A stretch of 64,000 bases of DNA from Calothrix brevissima NIES-22 (GCF_002367995.1 NZ_AP018208.1:1-64000); one strand, 5' to 3'. Shown: positions 8,219-17,714, numbered from the stretch's first letter. The notes: generated by a model not told the origin, from the sequence alone. Numbers and translations: made by a program.

Positions 8219-8629
8219 TCAGATGGTTTGTTCGCAGTTGATCATCCACGGTGTCCCAAACTGATCGCTCAACATGCCAAAGCGCGATGACCAGAACGTT
8301 TGCGCGATCGCCATCTTCACCTTACCGTTTTCTGCTAGAGCGTGAAAAAGCCGTTCTGCCTCAGCAATTTCAGGAACGCTAATTTGTACGTAGAAACCTT
8401 GCGGGGTTTCAAAGTATCCTGGTGGGCAGTCAGATCCCATCAGGAGGCGATCATCTAGTTCAAGGCAAGCGTGCATGATTTTGTCCTGCCATTGGGGTGA
8501 GACATTTTCGGCAGAAGGTGCTTGTTTGTGTGTCATCATCATAGTTATCTTCCCACCCAGACATTGTTCATAGAACTTGAACGCTGCCTCACAGTTGCCG
8601 TTGAACATCAGGTAAGAATTGAGTTTCAT
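8219..8629 (-). CDS. VOC family protein (PhnB-like)
   Basis: The 136-residue protein shows MKLNSYLMFNGNCEAAFKFY followed by EQCLGGKI, the usual opening of PhnB/3-demethylubiquinone-like VOC proteins. It continues with PQWQDKIMHACLELDD, a SDCPPGYF segment and the ending WSSRFGMLSDQFGTPWMINC. The start is supported by AAGGAG about 9 bases upstream. Families of this type commonly sit beside YCII proteins and SigJ-like ECF sigma factors; both are found here, next door. A direct enzymatic role is not established. Confidence 0.9.
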   Translation of the reverse strand: MKLNSYLMFNGNCEAAFKFYEQCLGGKITMMMTHKQAPSAENVSPQWQDKIMHACLELDDRLLMGSDCPPGYFETPQGFYVQISVPEIAEAERLFHALAENGKVKMAIAQTFWSSRFGMLSDQFGTPWMINCEQTI

Positions 8630-8936
8630 TGATTTCTCCTTTTGTAATCGATTCTGGGTTTTGATGAGCGGATCGTTCGCACATGAACATCATTTGCGCG
8701 GTTGCTGATGACCGAATTTTAGATTTTAAATTTTAAATTTTGGATTGTTGGCGCAGCCTCTGTGTCAGGAGAAGATTCAAAATTTAAAAAGGTGACAAGC
8801 CCTGGAATTTATTCGGGTAATAAATCCAAAATCGTTCGACTGAGCGCTCACGACGAAGTCCAAAATCTAAAATTTATTGATAGGTTCCCCTGACTTGATA
8901 GCTTGGGGTCAATCTAAAATCCAAAATTGTGTGACG
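8630..8936. other. Intergenic dispersed repeats
   Basis: The 307 bases carry several copies of the AT-rich words TTTAAATTTTGGATT, AAAATCTAAAATTTATT and TAAAATCCAAAATT. These are common interspersed repeats of heterocystous cyanobacteria. No coding frame with family similarity was found. Confidence 0.5.
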
Positions 8937-9368
8937 TTACTCTTGCTGCTGCGTTTCAAGTTGAGCGCGAATGCGGTCTGACTGCTCCCTTAAGGCAGGT
9001 GTCAGGACTTCACCAAAATCCTCTGCCTCGAATACGGGACGAATCTCAATCTCAGAGTCTCCTGGCATAGGGTTAGGGCAGCGCTTTACCCAAGCAATTG
9101 CTTCTTCCATTGAGTTCACCTGCCACAGCCAGTACCCTGCCACTAGCTCCTGCACTGGAGTGAAAGGTCCCTGGGTGACGGTGCGATCAATTCCTGAAAA
9201 GTGAACTCGCACCCCTTTTGAGCTAGGATGAAACCCCTCAGCGGCGAGCAAGATACCTGCCCTGGCTAATTCTTCGTTGTACTGCCCCATTTGAGTTAAA
9301 AGCTGTTCGCTCGGCATGACCCCAGTTTCGGAGTCTTGGGTTGCTTTGACAAAGACCATGACTTTCAT
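8937..9368 (-). CDS. YCII-related (YciI-like) protein
   Basis: The protein has 143 residues: MKVMVFVKATQDSE, the GILLAAEGFHPSSKG block, GPFTPVQELVAGYWLWQV and a C-terminal IEIRPVFEAEDFGEV. This is the YCII/DGPF group of ferredoxin-like-fold proteins. They are regularly encoded next to SigJ-like ECF sigma factors, here found on the other side of an insertion sequence. AGGAGA lies about 9 bases before the start. Its biochemical role is not known. The VOC gene downstream on the same strand may share the transcript. Confidence 0.9.
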   Translation of the reverse strand: MKVMVFVKATQDSETGVMPSEQLLTQMGQYNEELARAGILLAAEGFHPSSKGVRVHFSGIDRTVTQGPFTPVQELVAGYWLWQVNSMEEAIAWVKRCPNPMPGDSEIEIRPVFEAEDFGEVLTPALREQSDRIRAQLETQQQE

Positions 9369-9485
9369 TGTGAAATCTCCTGTTGAATGGTTTTGAGTTA
9401 GATTGCGAAGGGTTGAGTGTGCTGATTAGCACAAAGCGCAACTTTGAAGGAACCGCTAATCAGCAGCGACACGTTTGAGTTCATC

Positions 9486-10678
9486 ACAGGACTTACGCAT
9501 TGACAAATGGGATAATAAATGCAGTAGAGAAAATCAGAAAAGAATAGGCGATCGCTAATCAGCAAGGGACTGGAAAGACGGATAATTTACGCTGTGTGTA
9601 TTGAGGATATGGGCAATCAGAGTAACTACCAAGCCATCGACCGCAAAGTGTGACCTCAACACTTACACGCTCTTTTTACTGGCAGAATCAAAGTATCCAG
9701 GCTGCACCCGTTTGGCAGATATCATGGAAGATTTGTCTCATGATAGTGTCAACAGATTTTTGCTGCGTGAGCGGTATGAACCGAAAGATTTATTTGATGA
9801 AGCTAGGCTGCACATCAATTTAGTAGGCGGCACATTAAGCGGAGATGACACGGTAATTGATAAGCCTCATAGCGACCCACAATTAACAGAATTAATTGGT
9901 TACTATTATTCTGGAAGACATCATCGTATAGTCAAAGGAATTCAGTTAATTACTTTGTATTACACAGACTTATCTCTTAAGTCTGTACCGATAAATTATC
10001 GCATTTATAACAAACAGGATGGTCAGACTAAAAATGATTATCTACGAGACATGATTACTGAGGTTTTGGTTTGGGGATTGCAACCTCATACAGTGACTAC
10101 TGATGCTTGGTATTCGAGTCATAAAAACCTGAAGTTCTTTAAAAACAAGGAATTAAAGTTTTTAACTGGTATAGCAAAAAATCGCTCGTGTTCAGTTGAT
10201 GGTAAAAATTTTACCCAAATCCAAAATCTAGAAATTCCAGAGACTGGCTTAATGGTGTATCTGAAAAAGTTTGGACAAGTGAAAGTATTTCGGAGAAGTT
10301 TCAAAAACGAAACTTATAGATATTACATCATGTACCTGCCTGATAAAGATGCATTATTTTTAGTTTCTCTGGCAGATTTTCAGGAATTACACTCAATTCA
10401 TTGGGGAATTGAATGTTACCACAGAGCTATCAAACAAGTGTGTGGCATTCAACGATTTATGGTGAGAACATCTGAGGCTATTAAAACTCATTTCTTCAGT
10501 GCCATTCGTGCGTTTACACAGTTAGAATTAATGCGATCTGAAGAATTAATTGAAAACTGGTATGAACTCCAAAGAAATTTATCTCTTCAGGTGGCTCGTG
10601 ACTTCATTCTGGAACATCTTAAACAAAAGGTGGGCTTGAATGCACATGGTCAACTTCCTGTCAATGCGTAAGTCCTGT
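9486..10678 (+). mobile_element. Intact insertion sequence with DDE transposase
   Basis: The 1,193-bp element has near-perfect terminal inverted repeats: ACAGGACTTACGCATTGAC at the left and its complement at the right (about 10660-10678). It is flanked by a 3-bp direct repeat, ATC (9483-9485 and 10679-10681). It contains one transposase gene, whose TAA stop falls inside the right inverted repeat. The element separates the YCII gene from the ECF sigma factor reading frame. The family is judged to be an IS4/IS701-like DDE group from the protein; exact naming needs a database search. Confidence 0.85.
9601..10671 (+). CDS. DDE transposase
   Basis: Up to 356 residues. The recognisable part starts near CDLNTYTLFLLAESKYPGC and includes LSHDSVNRFLLRERYEPKD, a cyanobacterial transposase signature. 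Candidate catalytic residues are the Asp pair in GGTLSGDDTVIDKP, the Asp in VTTDAWYSS, and the Glu in HWGIECYHRAIKQVCG. The start is uncertain: the frame opens at TTG 9601, and the first ATG, at about 9724 (MEDLSH), would remove conserved sequence. The stop codon TAA (10669-10671) is in the same frame as the sigma factor sequence that follows. Confidence 0.88.
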   Translation: MRIWAIRVTTKPSTAKCDLNTYTLFLLAESKYPGCTRLADIMEDLSHDSVNRFLLRERYEPKDLFDEARLHINLVGGTLSGDDTVIDKPHSDPQLTELIGYYYSGRHHRIVKGIQLITLYYTDLSLKSVPINYRIYNKQDGQTKNDYLRDMITEVLVWGLQPHTVTTDAWYSSHKNLKFFKNKELKFLTGIAKNRSCSVDGKNFTQIQNLEIPETGLMVYLKKFGQVKVFRRSFKNETYRYYIMYLPDKDALFLVSLADFQELHSIHWGIECYHRAIKQVCGIQRFMVRTSEAIKTHFFSAIRAFTQLELMRSEELIENWYELQRNLSLQVARDFILEHLKQKVGLNAHGQLPVNA

Positions 10679-11898
10679 ATCGAACTGAATGGGGGCGCAT
10701 TGTCGCTATTCTGATTCGGCTGGTCGGAGATTTTGATGTAGCTGAAGAAGCTGCCCAGGCAGCATTTACAGCGGCAGTGAATCAGTGGGAAAGCGACGGT
10801 ATTCCCCATCGTCCCCGTGCCTGGATTATCCGAACTGCCCGGTACAAGGCGATCGATCACCTCCGACGACGCACGAAACTGACCGAAAAACTGGAGTGGT
10901 ATGCGGCATCTGGCTTAATTCCATCCACTGAAAAACCAACCTATGACAGTGATGAAATTGGAGACGATCGCCTGCGATTAATCTTTACCTGCTGTCACCC
11001 GGCACTGGCAACGGAAACTCAAGTAGCGTTGACCCTCCGAATGTTGGGTGGACTAGAAACCGACGAAATTGCCCGCGCCTTTCTGATACCGACTGCTACA
11101 ATGGCACAGCGGTTAGTTCGTGCTAAACGCAAAATTCGAGACGCAGGCATTCCTTACAAAGTACCTGAGACGACTGATCTCGCTCCCCGGATAGAGGCAG
11201 TTCTGAGAGTCATCTATCTCATCTTCAACGAAGGCTATGCCGCAACCAAAGGAGATGCGATCGTGCGGGCTGACCTTTGCATCGAAGCGATTCGCTTGGG
11301 GCAACTGGTACGGCAATTGCTGGCACCCCAACCCCCATCTGAAGTCACAGGATTGGTGGCGCTGATGTTATTGCACGATTCGCGGCGCAATGCGCGTCTA
11401 GATGAGGCAGGCGATTTGATTTTGCTAGAAGATCAGGATCGCAGTCGTTGGAACCATCTACAGATTGCTGAGGCGTTACCTCTGGTCGAGGAAGCGTTGC
11501 TCTTTGGAACCGGAGTGTATGCCCTGCAAGCGGCGATCGCCGCCCTCCATTGTCAGGCAACCCGTGCCGAAGAAACAGACTGGGCGCAGATCGTGCGGCT
11601 CTATGAGGTGTTGGAACGCTTGCAGCCCTCACCCATTGTGGCCTTGAACCGAGCAGTGGCGATCGCAATGGCAGACAGTCCTCAAGCCGCATTTGGACTG
11701 ATTGATAGCCTTGCTCCACAACTGGACAGCTATCATCTGTTTCATGCCACCCGTGCAGATTTATTCCGGCGTGTTGGAGCATTACAGGAAGCGAAGAGGA
11801 GCTATACACGGGCACTAGAATTAGTGACAAATGACAGTGAGCGTCGTTTTCTGGAACGTCGGTTGCGCGAAGTTCAACCTAACATTCAGTCCGGCTAA
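10678..11898 (+). pseudogene. SigJ-like ECF RNA polymerase sigma factor lacking its start
   Basis: The readable frame starts right at the insertion-sequence end with YRTEWGRIVAILIRLVGDFD, the sigma-2 region, continues through AWIIRTARYKAIDHLRRR (region 2.4), and has region 4 (RLIFTCCHPALATETQVALT, with ETDEIARAFLIPTATMAQRL). The long C-terminal domain with ALYxLIYLIFNEGY-like sequence and a TPR-like end (YHLFHATRADLFRRVG) is typical of the about 410-residue RpoE/SigJ group. The first ATG after the junction (10777) lies inside region 2, and no start is seen between the transposase stop and the sigma frame. A functional full product is therefore doubtful. A product from 10777 would be 373 residues and lack most of region 2.1-2.2. 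Confidence 0.8.
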
Positions 11899-12062
11899 GG
11901 GTTTACAACAGTTTCAATTGGGCAAGCAATGTGAAGGCTGTTTATATTTCGCCTGTCTTAGTTCTGTTTCGGCTCATAATTCAAAACAACAACACCGCAT
12001 TCAAAGTACATTCTGAAAACCATTTAAGTGCCTCAGCCAATTAGAAAAAGCTTGTTTAGATT

Positions 12063-12098
12063 GGTTAAACTACAGAAAAAACTGGAAATAGTTCTGCT
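12063..12098 (+). repeat. Dispersed repeat, copy 2 (partner at 1605-1638)
   Basis: GGTTAAACTACAGAAAAA plus CTGGAAATAGTTCTGCT; the last 17 bases are identical to the copy at 1605-1638. It lies about 40 bases before the MITE-like element. Confidence 0.5.
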
Positions 12099-12136
12099 AT
12101 CTTTGCTTTGGCAGTAGAGATGCCTTCTCCTAATGA

Positions 12137-12365
12137 AACGTGAGTTCGATGAATTATAAAGCCTGAAATCCTTACCCAGTATTATTTGTGAGAACTAAGA
12201 GTTTCTAAAAATATCTATGTTTATTGAGAATAAAATCAATAAACCTTGAATCTGCCAATTATTGACCTTATTCTCAACTATTGGTTGAGAGTTGCTATCA
12301 GCCTTAGTTCCAACAATCCTTGATTTACAAGGCTTTTAGCCCCTAAAATCCGTCGAACTCACGTT
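12137..12365. mobile_element. 229-bp MITE-like element
   Basis: It begins AACGTGAGTTCGA and ends TCGAACTCACGTT, a perfect 13-bp terminal inverted repeat. It is flanked by a 5-bp direct repeat, AATGA (12132-12136 and 12366-12370). The interior has no gene but a second, longer stem: TTGAGAATAAAATCAATAA against TTATTGACCTTATTCTCAA (17 of 19 pair). Terminal repeats, target duplication and absence of coding capacity fit a MITE. The transposase able to move it is not in this window; its ends differ from those of the insertion sequence at 9486. Confidence 0.8.
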
Positions 12366-12438
12366 AATGAATTGTATGATTCAGATACTGCGCGATCGCG
12401 GAGATTCTACATTCACATACTCGCCTAAGAGGTGCAGG

Positions 12439-13887
12439 CTAAATTTTCGATAATGGAAAGGCAGATGCTAATACCCAACCAAAAAATAAAGAACTCCCAA
12501 GAGCATAGCTCCAAGGATTATTTAGCAATGCAGAGCAGAATGAAACAATCGCCATAAATATAGGAAATAATGGCAGCAAAAGGTAAATAAAACTTAGTTG
12601 CGGCAGAAAATAAAGAACTAGAATAAAACCACTAATTAAGACTGTGCTTTGTCCTAGCCACCATAAAACTCGCTCTCCCAAATTAAGATTTTGCTGTGCC
12701 ACTCCAGCAGCTAAAAACCAAGGAAAACAAGCAACTGCCAGGATAGGGAAAATCCGCAAACGCGCCCCAATCAACCACCACTGTAACCATACTACCTGCG
12801 CCATTGCCCCAAAACCAATCCACAAGATGATAAACAAGGTGATGCCAATGACCAAATCTCTGGGTGATGGCAGTTGTAGTTGTGCCATAGCAATCAACCA
12901 ACTTAAACCTGCGACCCCAAACCAAATACTAACTGCTCCACCGACTAATACTCCACCCAAGTTATCAATATCGCCTAGACGGTTAATTAACATCAGTGTG
13001 CCAGTGGCTACCAAAGGTGCTACTAATAAACCCATCCAGCTTTTTAACTGTCCTGCTTTGTCAGTAATAGAAGAAGTCGCTAAAACGCGAGAAACCGCTG
13101 CAAGCAAAGTTAACCATGCTAGCAAGTGTAAAAAATACCATAGCATACGGTAATCAACATAGTTACTCTGGCTGTTGATCCTAAAGGTGCTATTGAGCCA
13201 ATCTTTAGCTGCCTGATGACTATCATGGCGAAACAAAATTGTAATATGTTCGGCATTGGGGATAATCACGAGTTTTCTGGCTCGACCCTGAGCAAATTGG
13301 TGATTTTCGCCACCACCAGCCCTCAGTAAACGCTCTGCATTCGCAACAAATCTACTTTCCCAACTCCCTGCTTGTAATAAAAGGTTTTGAGGTACATTGG
13401 CTGTAATTGAAGCGCCTGTGGGCGAAACTGCCACAGTCGCAGCATAGCGATTGACATTGCCAATAGCCGCAGCCATCACTGCACCACTCCCCATTGAGTG
13501 ACCTAAAGTAGCTAAACGCATTGCATCCACCTCCGGTTGTGCCACCAGTGCTGCATAAGCAATATCCAGATTTTTCTGTAGCGAATTTGTCTCCAAAGGC
13601 AAGCCATTAGATCCATGACCATCAAAATCCCACAGCATTACCGCGTAACCTGCATGGACTAAGACGTATGCATAGCCAAGCATCAACTGCTTAGAACCTG
13701 CATAACCATGTGCTACCAGAACACCAGGTACTTTTAATGCATTCTCTGGCGCTACGTACAATAGTGGTACTCCTTCTCGCTCCAGTTGACGCACTACTAA
13801 ACCAGCCCGTGCCGATACCACACTCCACCAAGAAAGGGCAATCAGCAACAGTGCAAAAATTAGCACCAGCAAACGCTTCTTAGTCAT
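12439..13887 (-). CDS. Membrane-anchored alpha/beta hydrolase with polytopic C-terminal domain
   Basis: The 482-residue protein has an N-terminal membrane anchor (about 5-27). An alpha/beta-hydrolase domain follows, with VLVAHGYAGSKQLMLGYAYV (oxyanion region), the nucleophile elbow LGHSMGSGAV and late AEHITILFRHDSH, where the His may complete the triad. The second half has about seven hydrophobic segments from FLHLLAWLTLLAAV to LGSSLFFGWVLASAF. This soluble-plus-membrane arrangement resembles uncharacterised cyanobacterial dienelactone-hydrolase-like proteins. Substrate unknown. It stands alone on the minus strand. Confidence 0.8.
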   Translation of the reverse strand: MTKKRLLVLIFALLLIALSWWSVVSARAGLVVRQLEREGVPLLYVAPENALKVPGVLVAHGYAGSKQLMLGYAYVLVHAGYAVMLWDFDGHGSNGLPLETNSLQKNLDIAYAALVAQPEVDAMRLATLGHSMGSGAVMAAAIGNVNRYAATVAVSPTGASITANVPQNLLLQAGSWESRFVANAERLLRAGGGENHQFAQGRARKLVIIPNAEHITILFRHDSHQAAKDWLNSTFRINSQSNYVDYRMLWYFLHLLAWLTLLAAVSRVLATSSITDKAGQLKSWMGLLVAPLVATGTLMLINRLGDIDNLGGVLVGGAVSIWFGVAGLSWLIAMAQLQLPSPRDLVIGITLFIILWIGFGAMAQVVWLQWWLIGARLRIFPILAVACFPWFLAAGVAQQNLNLGERVLWWLGQSTVLISGFILVLYFLPQLSFIYLLLPLFPIFMAIVSFCSALLNNPWSYALGSSLFFGWVLASAFPLSKI

Positions 13888-14162
13888 TAAAGTTCAAAGT
13901 AGTTGATTATTAGATCATGTCTAATTTTGCACTTAGCAAGCTATAGGAGTGTGATTTAATTATTGACAAAATTCAAACATTGGAGAATTTTATTTATCTT
14001 GCCATGATCCGGCTCACGATGAGGCGATTAGCATAAAATATTACCTTCAAGAACTTTTCAAACAACCTCTTAGATATTAAGCCGAGATACCAATAGCTCT
14101 TGCTTGGGACATTGGAATTTTTGGCGATCGCAACATTGAAGCAATCGCCAAAATATTGTGAT

Positions 14163-14348
14163 TTAGTTATAAATTTTGTAGATATCGGGTTTCCCCAACT
14201 GGATCATGCGATTCAGGGCAGCACCATAGCAACAATAATTCAACAGCTTGATTGTCAAAAAATCTCGTCTTAACTTACCTCCAAAAATAACTTTGAGGCG
14301 AAACATAGTGGTGTCAGACAGCGAACGCTGATGATATCCGCTTTGTTG
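14163..14348 (-). pseudogene. IS5-type transposase C-terminal remnant
   Basis: Sixty-one codons reading QQSGYHQRSLSDTTMFRLKV, then IFGGKLRRDF, and later CYGAALNRMIQLGKPDIYKI and TAA. This is the end of IS5-family transposases, where the YHxRSLxETTMxRxKxIFG block and ALNRM are conserved and the catalytic Glu is usually nearby. The rest of the transposase is missing. It fills the 530-base gap before the secretion locus; otherwise I see only AT-rich sequence there. Confidence 0.75.
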
Positions 14349-14418
14349 CGACCAAACTCCAAATCAGCCCATTACACCACACCATGAAAGGAGTATATAA
14401 TCTTGACATATACCTTTA

Positions 14419-15183
14419 ATGATAGAGTCTACCGTGTTCTTAACAGCTGATGACCAGCCTATTTTTCTAGGTCAAGCATTAAGATATTTAGAGTCTTCCG
14501 GCAGACTAGAGTCTGTTATCTGGGACATTATTCGCCAGTATATTATAGAGCAAGAAATACAAACAATAGATGAGCTTGATATTGGTACTGATTTAATCGA
14601 TCAAGTAGTGATGGATTTTCGCTTAGAGCATCAGCTAACAGATTACAAAACTTTTCAAGAATGGCTAATAAATGAAGGGTTAGATTATGCTAGCTTTCGC
14701 CAAGAAATTGGTTATAACCTCAAGTTAGAAAAATTAAAAACTCAGATTACAGAACAAAACATTCAGGAATATTTTATTGAACGTAAGATATTTCTGGATC
14801 GGGTTGTGTTGTCGCGTTTAGTGGTAGAAGAGCAAGCACTGGCTGAAGAGTTGAAAAGTCAGATTCTGGAAGATGGCGCTAGTTTTGAGCAACTAGTCCA
14901 AGAGTATTCCATAGAAGATGACCGGATTTTCAATGGGATGATGGGAGCCGTCAGTCGCGGTACAATGCCAGATGTGCTGAGAGCATCTGTTGATGTAGCT
15001 CAACCTAGAGAGTTAATTGGGCCAATAGAAATTGAGCGGCTTTGGTATTTAGTGCGTGTGGAAAAATTTCTCGAAGCTTCATTAGCAGAAGAACTCAAAG
15101 AACAACTAAAAGATGAGCTTTTCGAGCAATGGTTAGAAAAGAAAATCCAAAATATTAATGTCCAGCTTCAGGTAGATTTCTAA
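14419..15183 (+). CDS. Parvulin-type peptidylprolyl isomerase (secretion-associated)
   Basis: The 254-residue protein has an N-terminal SurA-like helical part, with LRYLESSGRLESVIWDIIRQ and FQEWLINEGLDYASFRQEIG. A parvulin-like domain follows: FLDRVVLSRLVVEEQALAEE, GASFEQLVQEYSIEDD, and AVSRGTMPDVLRASV in place of the usual WvsrgelpP.fe. Such genes regularly precede ABC exporters in cyanobacterial type I secretion loci. There is no signal peptide, so it probably acts on the cytoplasmic side. It is 8 bases from the exporter gene and clearly in one operon with it. A PPIase activity is inferred from family only. Confidence 0.85.
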   Translation: MIESTVFLTADDQPIFLGQALRYLESSGRLESVIWDIIRQYIIEQEIQTIDELDIGTDLIDQVVMDFRLEHQLTDYKTFQEWLINEGLDYASFRQEIGYNLKLEKLKTQITEQNIQEYFIERKIFLDRVVLSRLVVEEQALAEELKSQILEDGASFEQLVQEYSIEDDRIFNGMMGAVSRGTMPDVLRASVDVAQPRELIGPIEIERLWYLVRVEKFLEASLAEELKEQLKDELFEQWLEKKIQNINVQLQVDF

Positions 15184-15191
15184 AATGAATC

Positions 15192-17714
15192 ATGAACTTA
15201 CAAGTTTATTTAAAGTGGGAAAGTTTGCCACTGTGCTTGCTAACTCCGCAGCAACAAATTCACTTGAGAAATCAAGCAGAAACTCGGCAATATAAAACAG
15301 GAGAAATCATTTGGTCTACGGAGATTGCTGGGAATCAATTTTTAATTATTTCCGGGAATGTGCGTCTGAGAGAAGAAGGAAAAGCTAAGTCAATAGTAAC
15401 TTTAAAAGCAGGAGATTGGTTTGGGGATTTACTCCAGCTTTCTGGAGAATTCAAAGCTGTAGCATCTAGCAAAGATGTAGTAGTAGTGCGTTGGAATACA
15501 GCAATTTGGCAAGAAGTCTTATCAGCAGAAATTAATCAATTTTGGATGACTTTGCGATCGCGCTATCAGCCAGAAGATATTAATGTACCCCAACCAGTGT
15601 CAGGCTATCCATTTATTTTAAGTCCTAATACTGCTGCTGCTTGCTTAACAATGGCAGCCCAATATTTACAAACTCCTCTGCAATTAGAGTTCGTACAGCG
15701 TCAACTCAGGGGAGAACACCCTCAAGATGTGATGGAAGCTAGCGAAAGATTGGGACTGCAATTAAGACAGATACAAGTTACCACGACTGACTTACTTCAG
15801 CTATCGTTTCCCGCTTTATTACTTTGGCAGCAGGAAGTATGGATTATTATATATGGCGTTAGGGGTAATCGCTTGATTATCGCCAATCCTACCAACCTCA
15901 GCCAAACTTGCGAAAGCATTCCCCAAACGCTGCTAGAAGAAAATTGGAATGGACAACTTTGGTTAATCGAACCAATTCAAAAACAAGATAAGTTTAACCT
16001 AACTTGGTTTGTACCTGCGGTTTGGCGACAACGCAAGTTACTAGGAGAAGTACTGTTAATATCTTTGGCTTTGCAACTATTAGGGTTAGCAACGCCGATT
16101 ATTACTCAATACATCATCGACAAAGTCATGGTATATCAAAACCGTAGTGCTTTGGATGTCATGGTGATCGCTCTTTTGGGTTTTGCGATTCTAGAAGCAA
16201 TTTTGGGGATTTTACGGCTATTCATCTTCACCCACACTGCCAACCGCCTTGATTTAAGCTTATCCTCCCAATTGTTTCGCCAACTGATGCGCCTTCCCTT
16301 AACTTATTTTGAATCGCGGCGGGTAGGTGATACCGTAGCCAGAGTACAAGAACTGGAAAACATTCGCTCTTTCCTAACAGGTACAGCCTTAACGGTCATT
16401 TTAGATAGCATTTTTTCGGTAGTTTATCTAGTATTGATGTTTTTTTATAGTGTCAGCCTGACTTTGGTAGCTTTGGTTGTAATTCCTTTTTTTGTCATTC
16501 TCAATTTAATAGCTACGCCAATTCTCCGTTACTGGCTAAATCAAACTTTTAATCAAGGTGCTGATAGTCAATCTTATTTAGTAGAGACAGTAACGGGAAT
16601 TCATGCTGTCAAAGCTCATGCAGCAGAACGTAAATCCCGCCGCCGTTGGGAAGGCTTATTTGCACGCTACATCCGCACTAGTTTTAAAGCTGCTACTACT
16701 TCTAATATTGGCAGTAATCTCGGGGATTTTTTAACTAATTTTTCCTACTTAATTATTCTGTGGTTTGGAGCCGGACTAGTTATTGAGCAAAAATTAACTA
16801 TTGGCGCATTAGTGGCGTTTCAAATGCTAGCCTCCAAAGTCACAGATCCATTACTGCGGTTAGTGCAACTTTGGCAGGAATTCCAGCAAGTTTTGCTTTC
16901 TGTAGACCGCTTGGGAGATATTCTTAATTCTGCCCCTGAAGCTGAACCAAAAACAGGTGTAGTGTTACCGCCACTACGGGGTCAAATTGCCTTTGAACAA
17001 GTGTTATTTCGCTATCATCCAGACCAGAAAGAAGCTATTCTCAAAGGAATTTCTTTTAATGTCAAACAAGGAATGTTTGTGGGAATTGTTGGACGTAGCG
17101 GTTCTGGTAAAAGTTCCCTTTCTAAGCTGTTACAAAGACTTTATCAACCAGAATCAGGCAGAATTTTTATTGATGAATTTGATATTAAAAATGTTGATAT
17201 TGGCTCTTTAAGGCAACAAATTAGTGTAGTTCTGCAAGAAGATTTCCTATTTAACGGTAGCATTGCCGAAAATATCACCTTGGGTGATTTAGATATTACA
17301 CCAGAGCAAATCATCACAGCCGCGAGGCTAGCAGTAGCCCATGATTTTATTAGTGAACTACCCCAAGGATATGAAACAAACATCGGGGAACGAGGAATCG
17401 CTTTATCTGGAGGACAAAGACAACGTATTGCTTTAGCGCGTTTATTTCTGTCCCATGCTCCTATTTTGATTTTAGATGAAGCTACAAGCGGTTTGGACAG
17501 TGAAACAGAGCAAAAAGTTTTGGAAAACTTACAGGAAGTTGCACAAACTCGCACTGTATTTATGATTGCTCACCGTTTTGCACCTTTAAAGCAAGCTGAT
17601 TTGATTTTGGTATTAGAAAAAGGGGTAATTGTAGAACAAGGTAAACATAATGAGTTGTTAGATAAAAAAGGCGTATACTTTACTTTATATCAACGCCAAC
17701 TTAGTACTGTGTAA
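15192..17714 (+). CDS. Type I secretion ABC exporter with cNMP-binding and degenerate C39 domains
   Basis: The 840-residue protein has, in order: a cyclic-nucleotide-binding-like domain (about 30-115), a C39 peptidase-like domain (about 135-265), ABC membrane domain (about 285-565) and ATPase (about 600-840). Walker A GIVGRSGSGKSS is near 631, the signature LSGGQRQRIALARL near 739, and Walker B ILILDEATSGLD follows. In the C39 domain the catalytic Cys position is T147 (NTAAACLTM where active enzymes have DCGAACLAM) and the catalytic His position is V216 (EVWIII where active enzymes have HFVVL). It is therefore likely a non-cleaving docking domain, as in HlyB-type exporters. The neighbours (PPIase, LysM cargo, HlyD) fit an export locus. 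Confidence 0.93.
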   Translation: MNLQVYLKWESLPLCLLTPQQQIHLRNQAETRQYKTGEIIWSTEIAGNQFLIISGNVRLREEGKAKSIVTLKAGDWFGDLLQLSGEFKAVASSKDVVVVRWNTAIWQEVLSAEINQFWMTLRSRYQPEDINVPQPVSGYPFILSPNTAAACLTMAAQYLQTPLQLEFVQRQLRGEHPQDVMEASERLGLQLRQIQVTTTDLLQLSFPALLLWQQEVWIIIYGVRGNRLIIANPTNLSQTCESIPQTLLEENWNGQLWLIEPIQKQDKFNLTWFVPAVWRQRKLLGEVLLISLALQLLGLATPIITQYIIDKVMVYQNRSALDVMVIALLGFAILEAILGILRLFIFTHTANRLDLSLSSQLFRQLMRLPLTYFESRRVGDTVARVQELENIRSFLTGTALTVILDSIFSVVYLVLMFFYSVSLTLVALVVIPFFVILNLIATPILRYWLNQTFNQGADSQSYLVETVTGIHAVKAHAAERKSRRRWEGLFARYIRTSFKAATTSNIGSNLGDFLTNFSYLIILWFGAGLVIEQKLTIGALVAFQMLASKVTDPLLRLVQLWQEFQQVLLSVDRLGDILNSAPEAEPKTGVVLPPLRGQIAFEQVLFRYHPDQKEAILKGISFNVKQGMFVGIVGRSGSGKSSLSKLLQRLYQPESGRIFIDEFDIKNVDIGSLRQQISVVLQEDFLFNGSIAENITLGDLDITPEQIITAARLAVAHDFISELPQGYETNIGERGIALSGGQRQRIALARLFLSHAPILILDEATSGLDSETEQKVLENLQEVAQTRTVFMIAHRFAPLKQADLILVLEKGVIVEQGKHNELLDKKGVYFTLYQRQLSTV

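Noticed and set aside
9418-9433. GTGCTGATTAGCAC-type dyad as sigma operator
   Set aside because: Short and imperfect; GCTAATCAGC also occurs inside the IS, so no regulatory claim is made.
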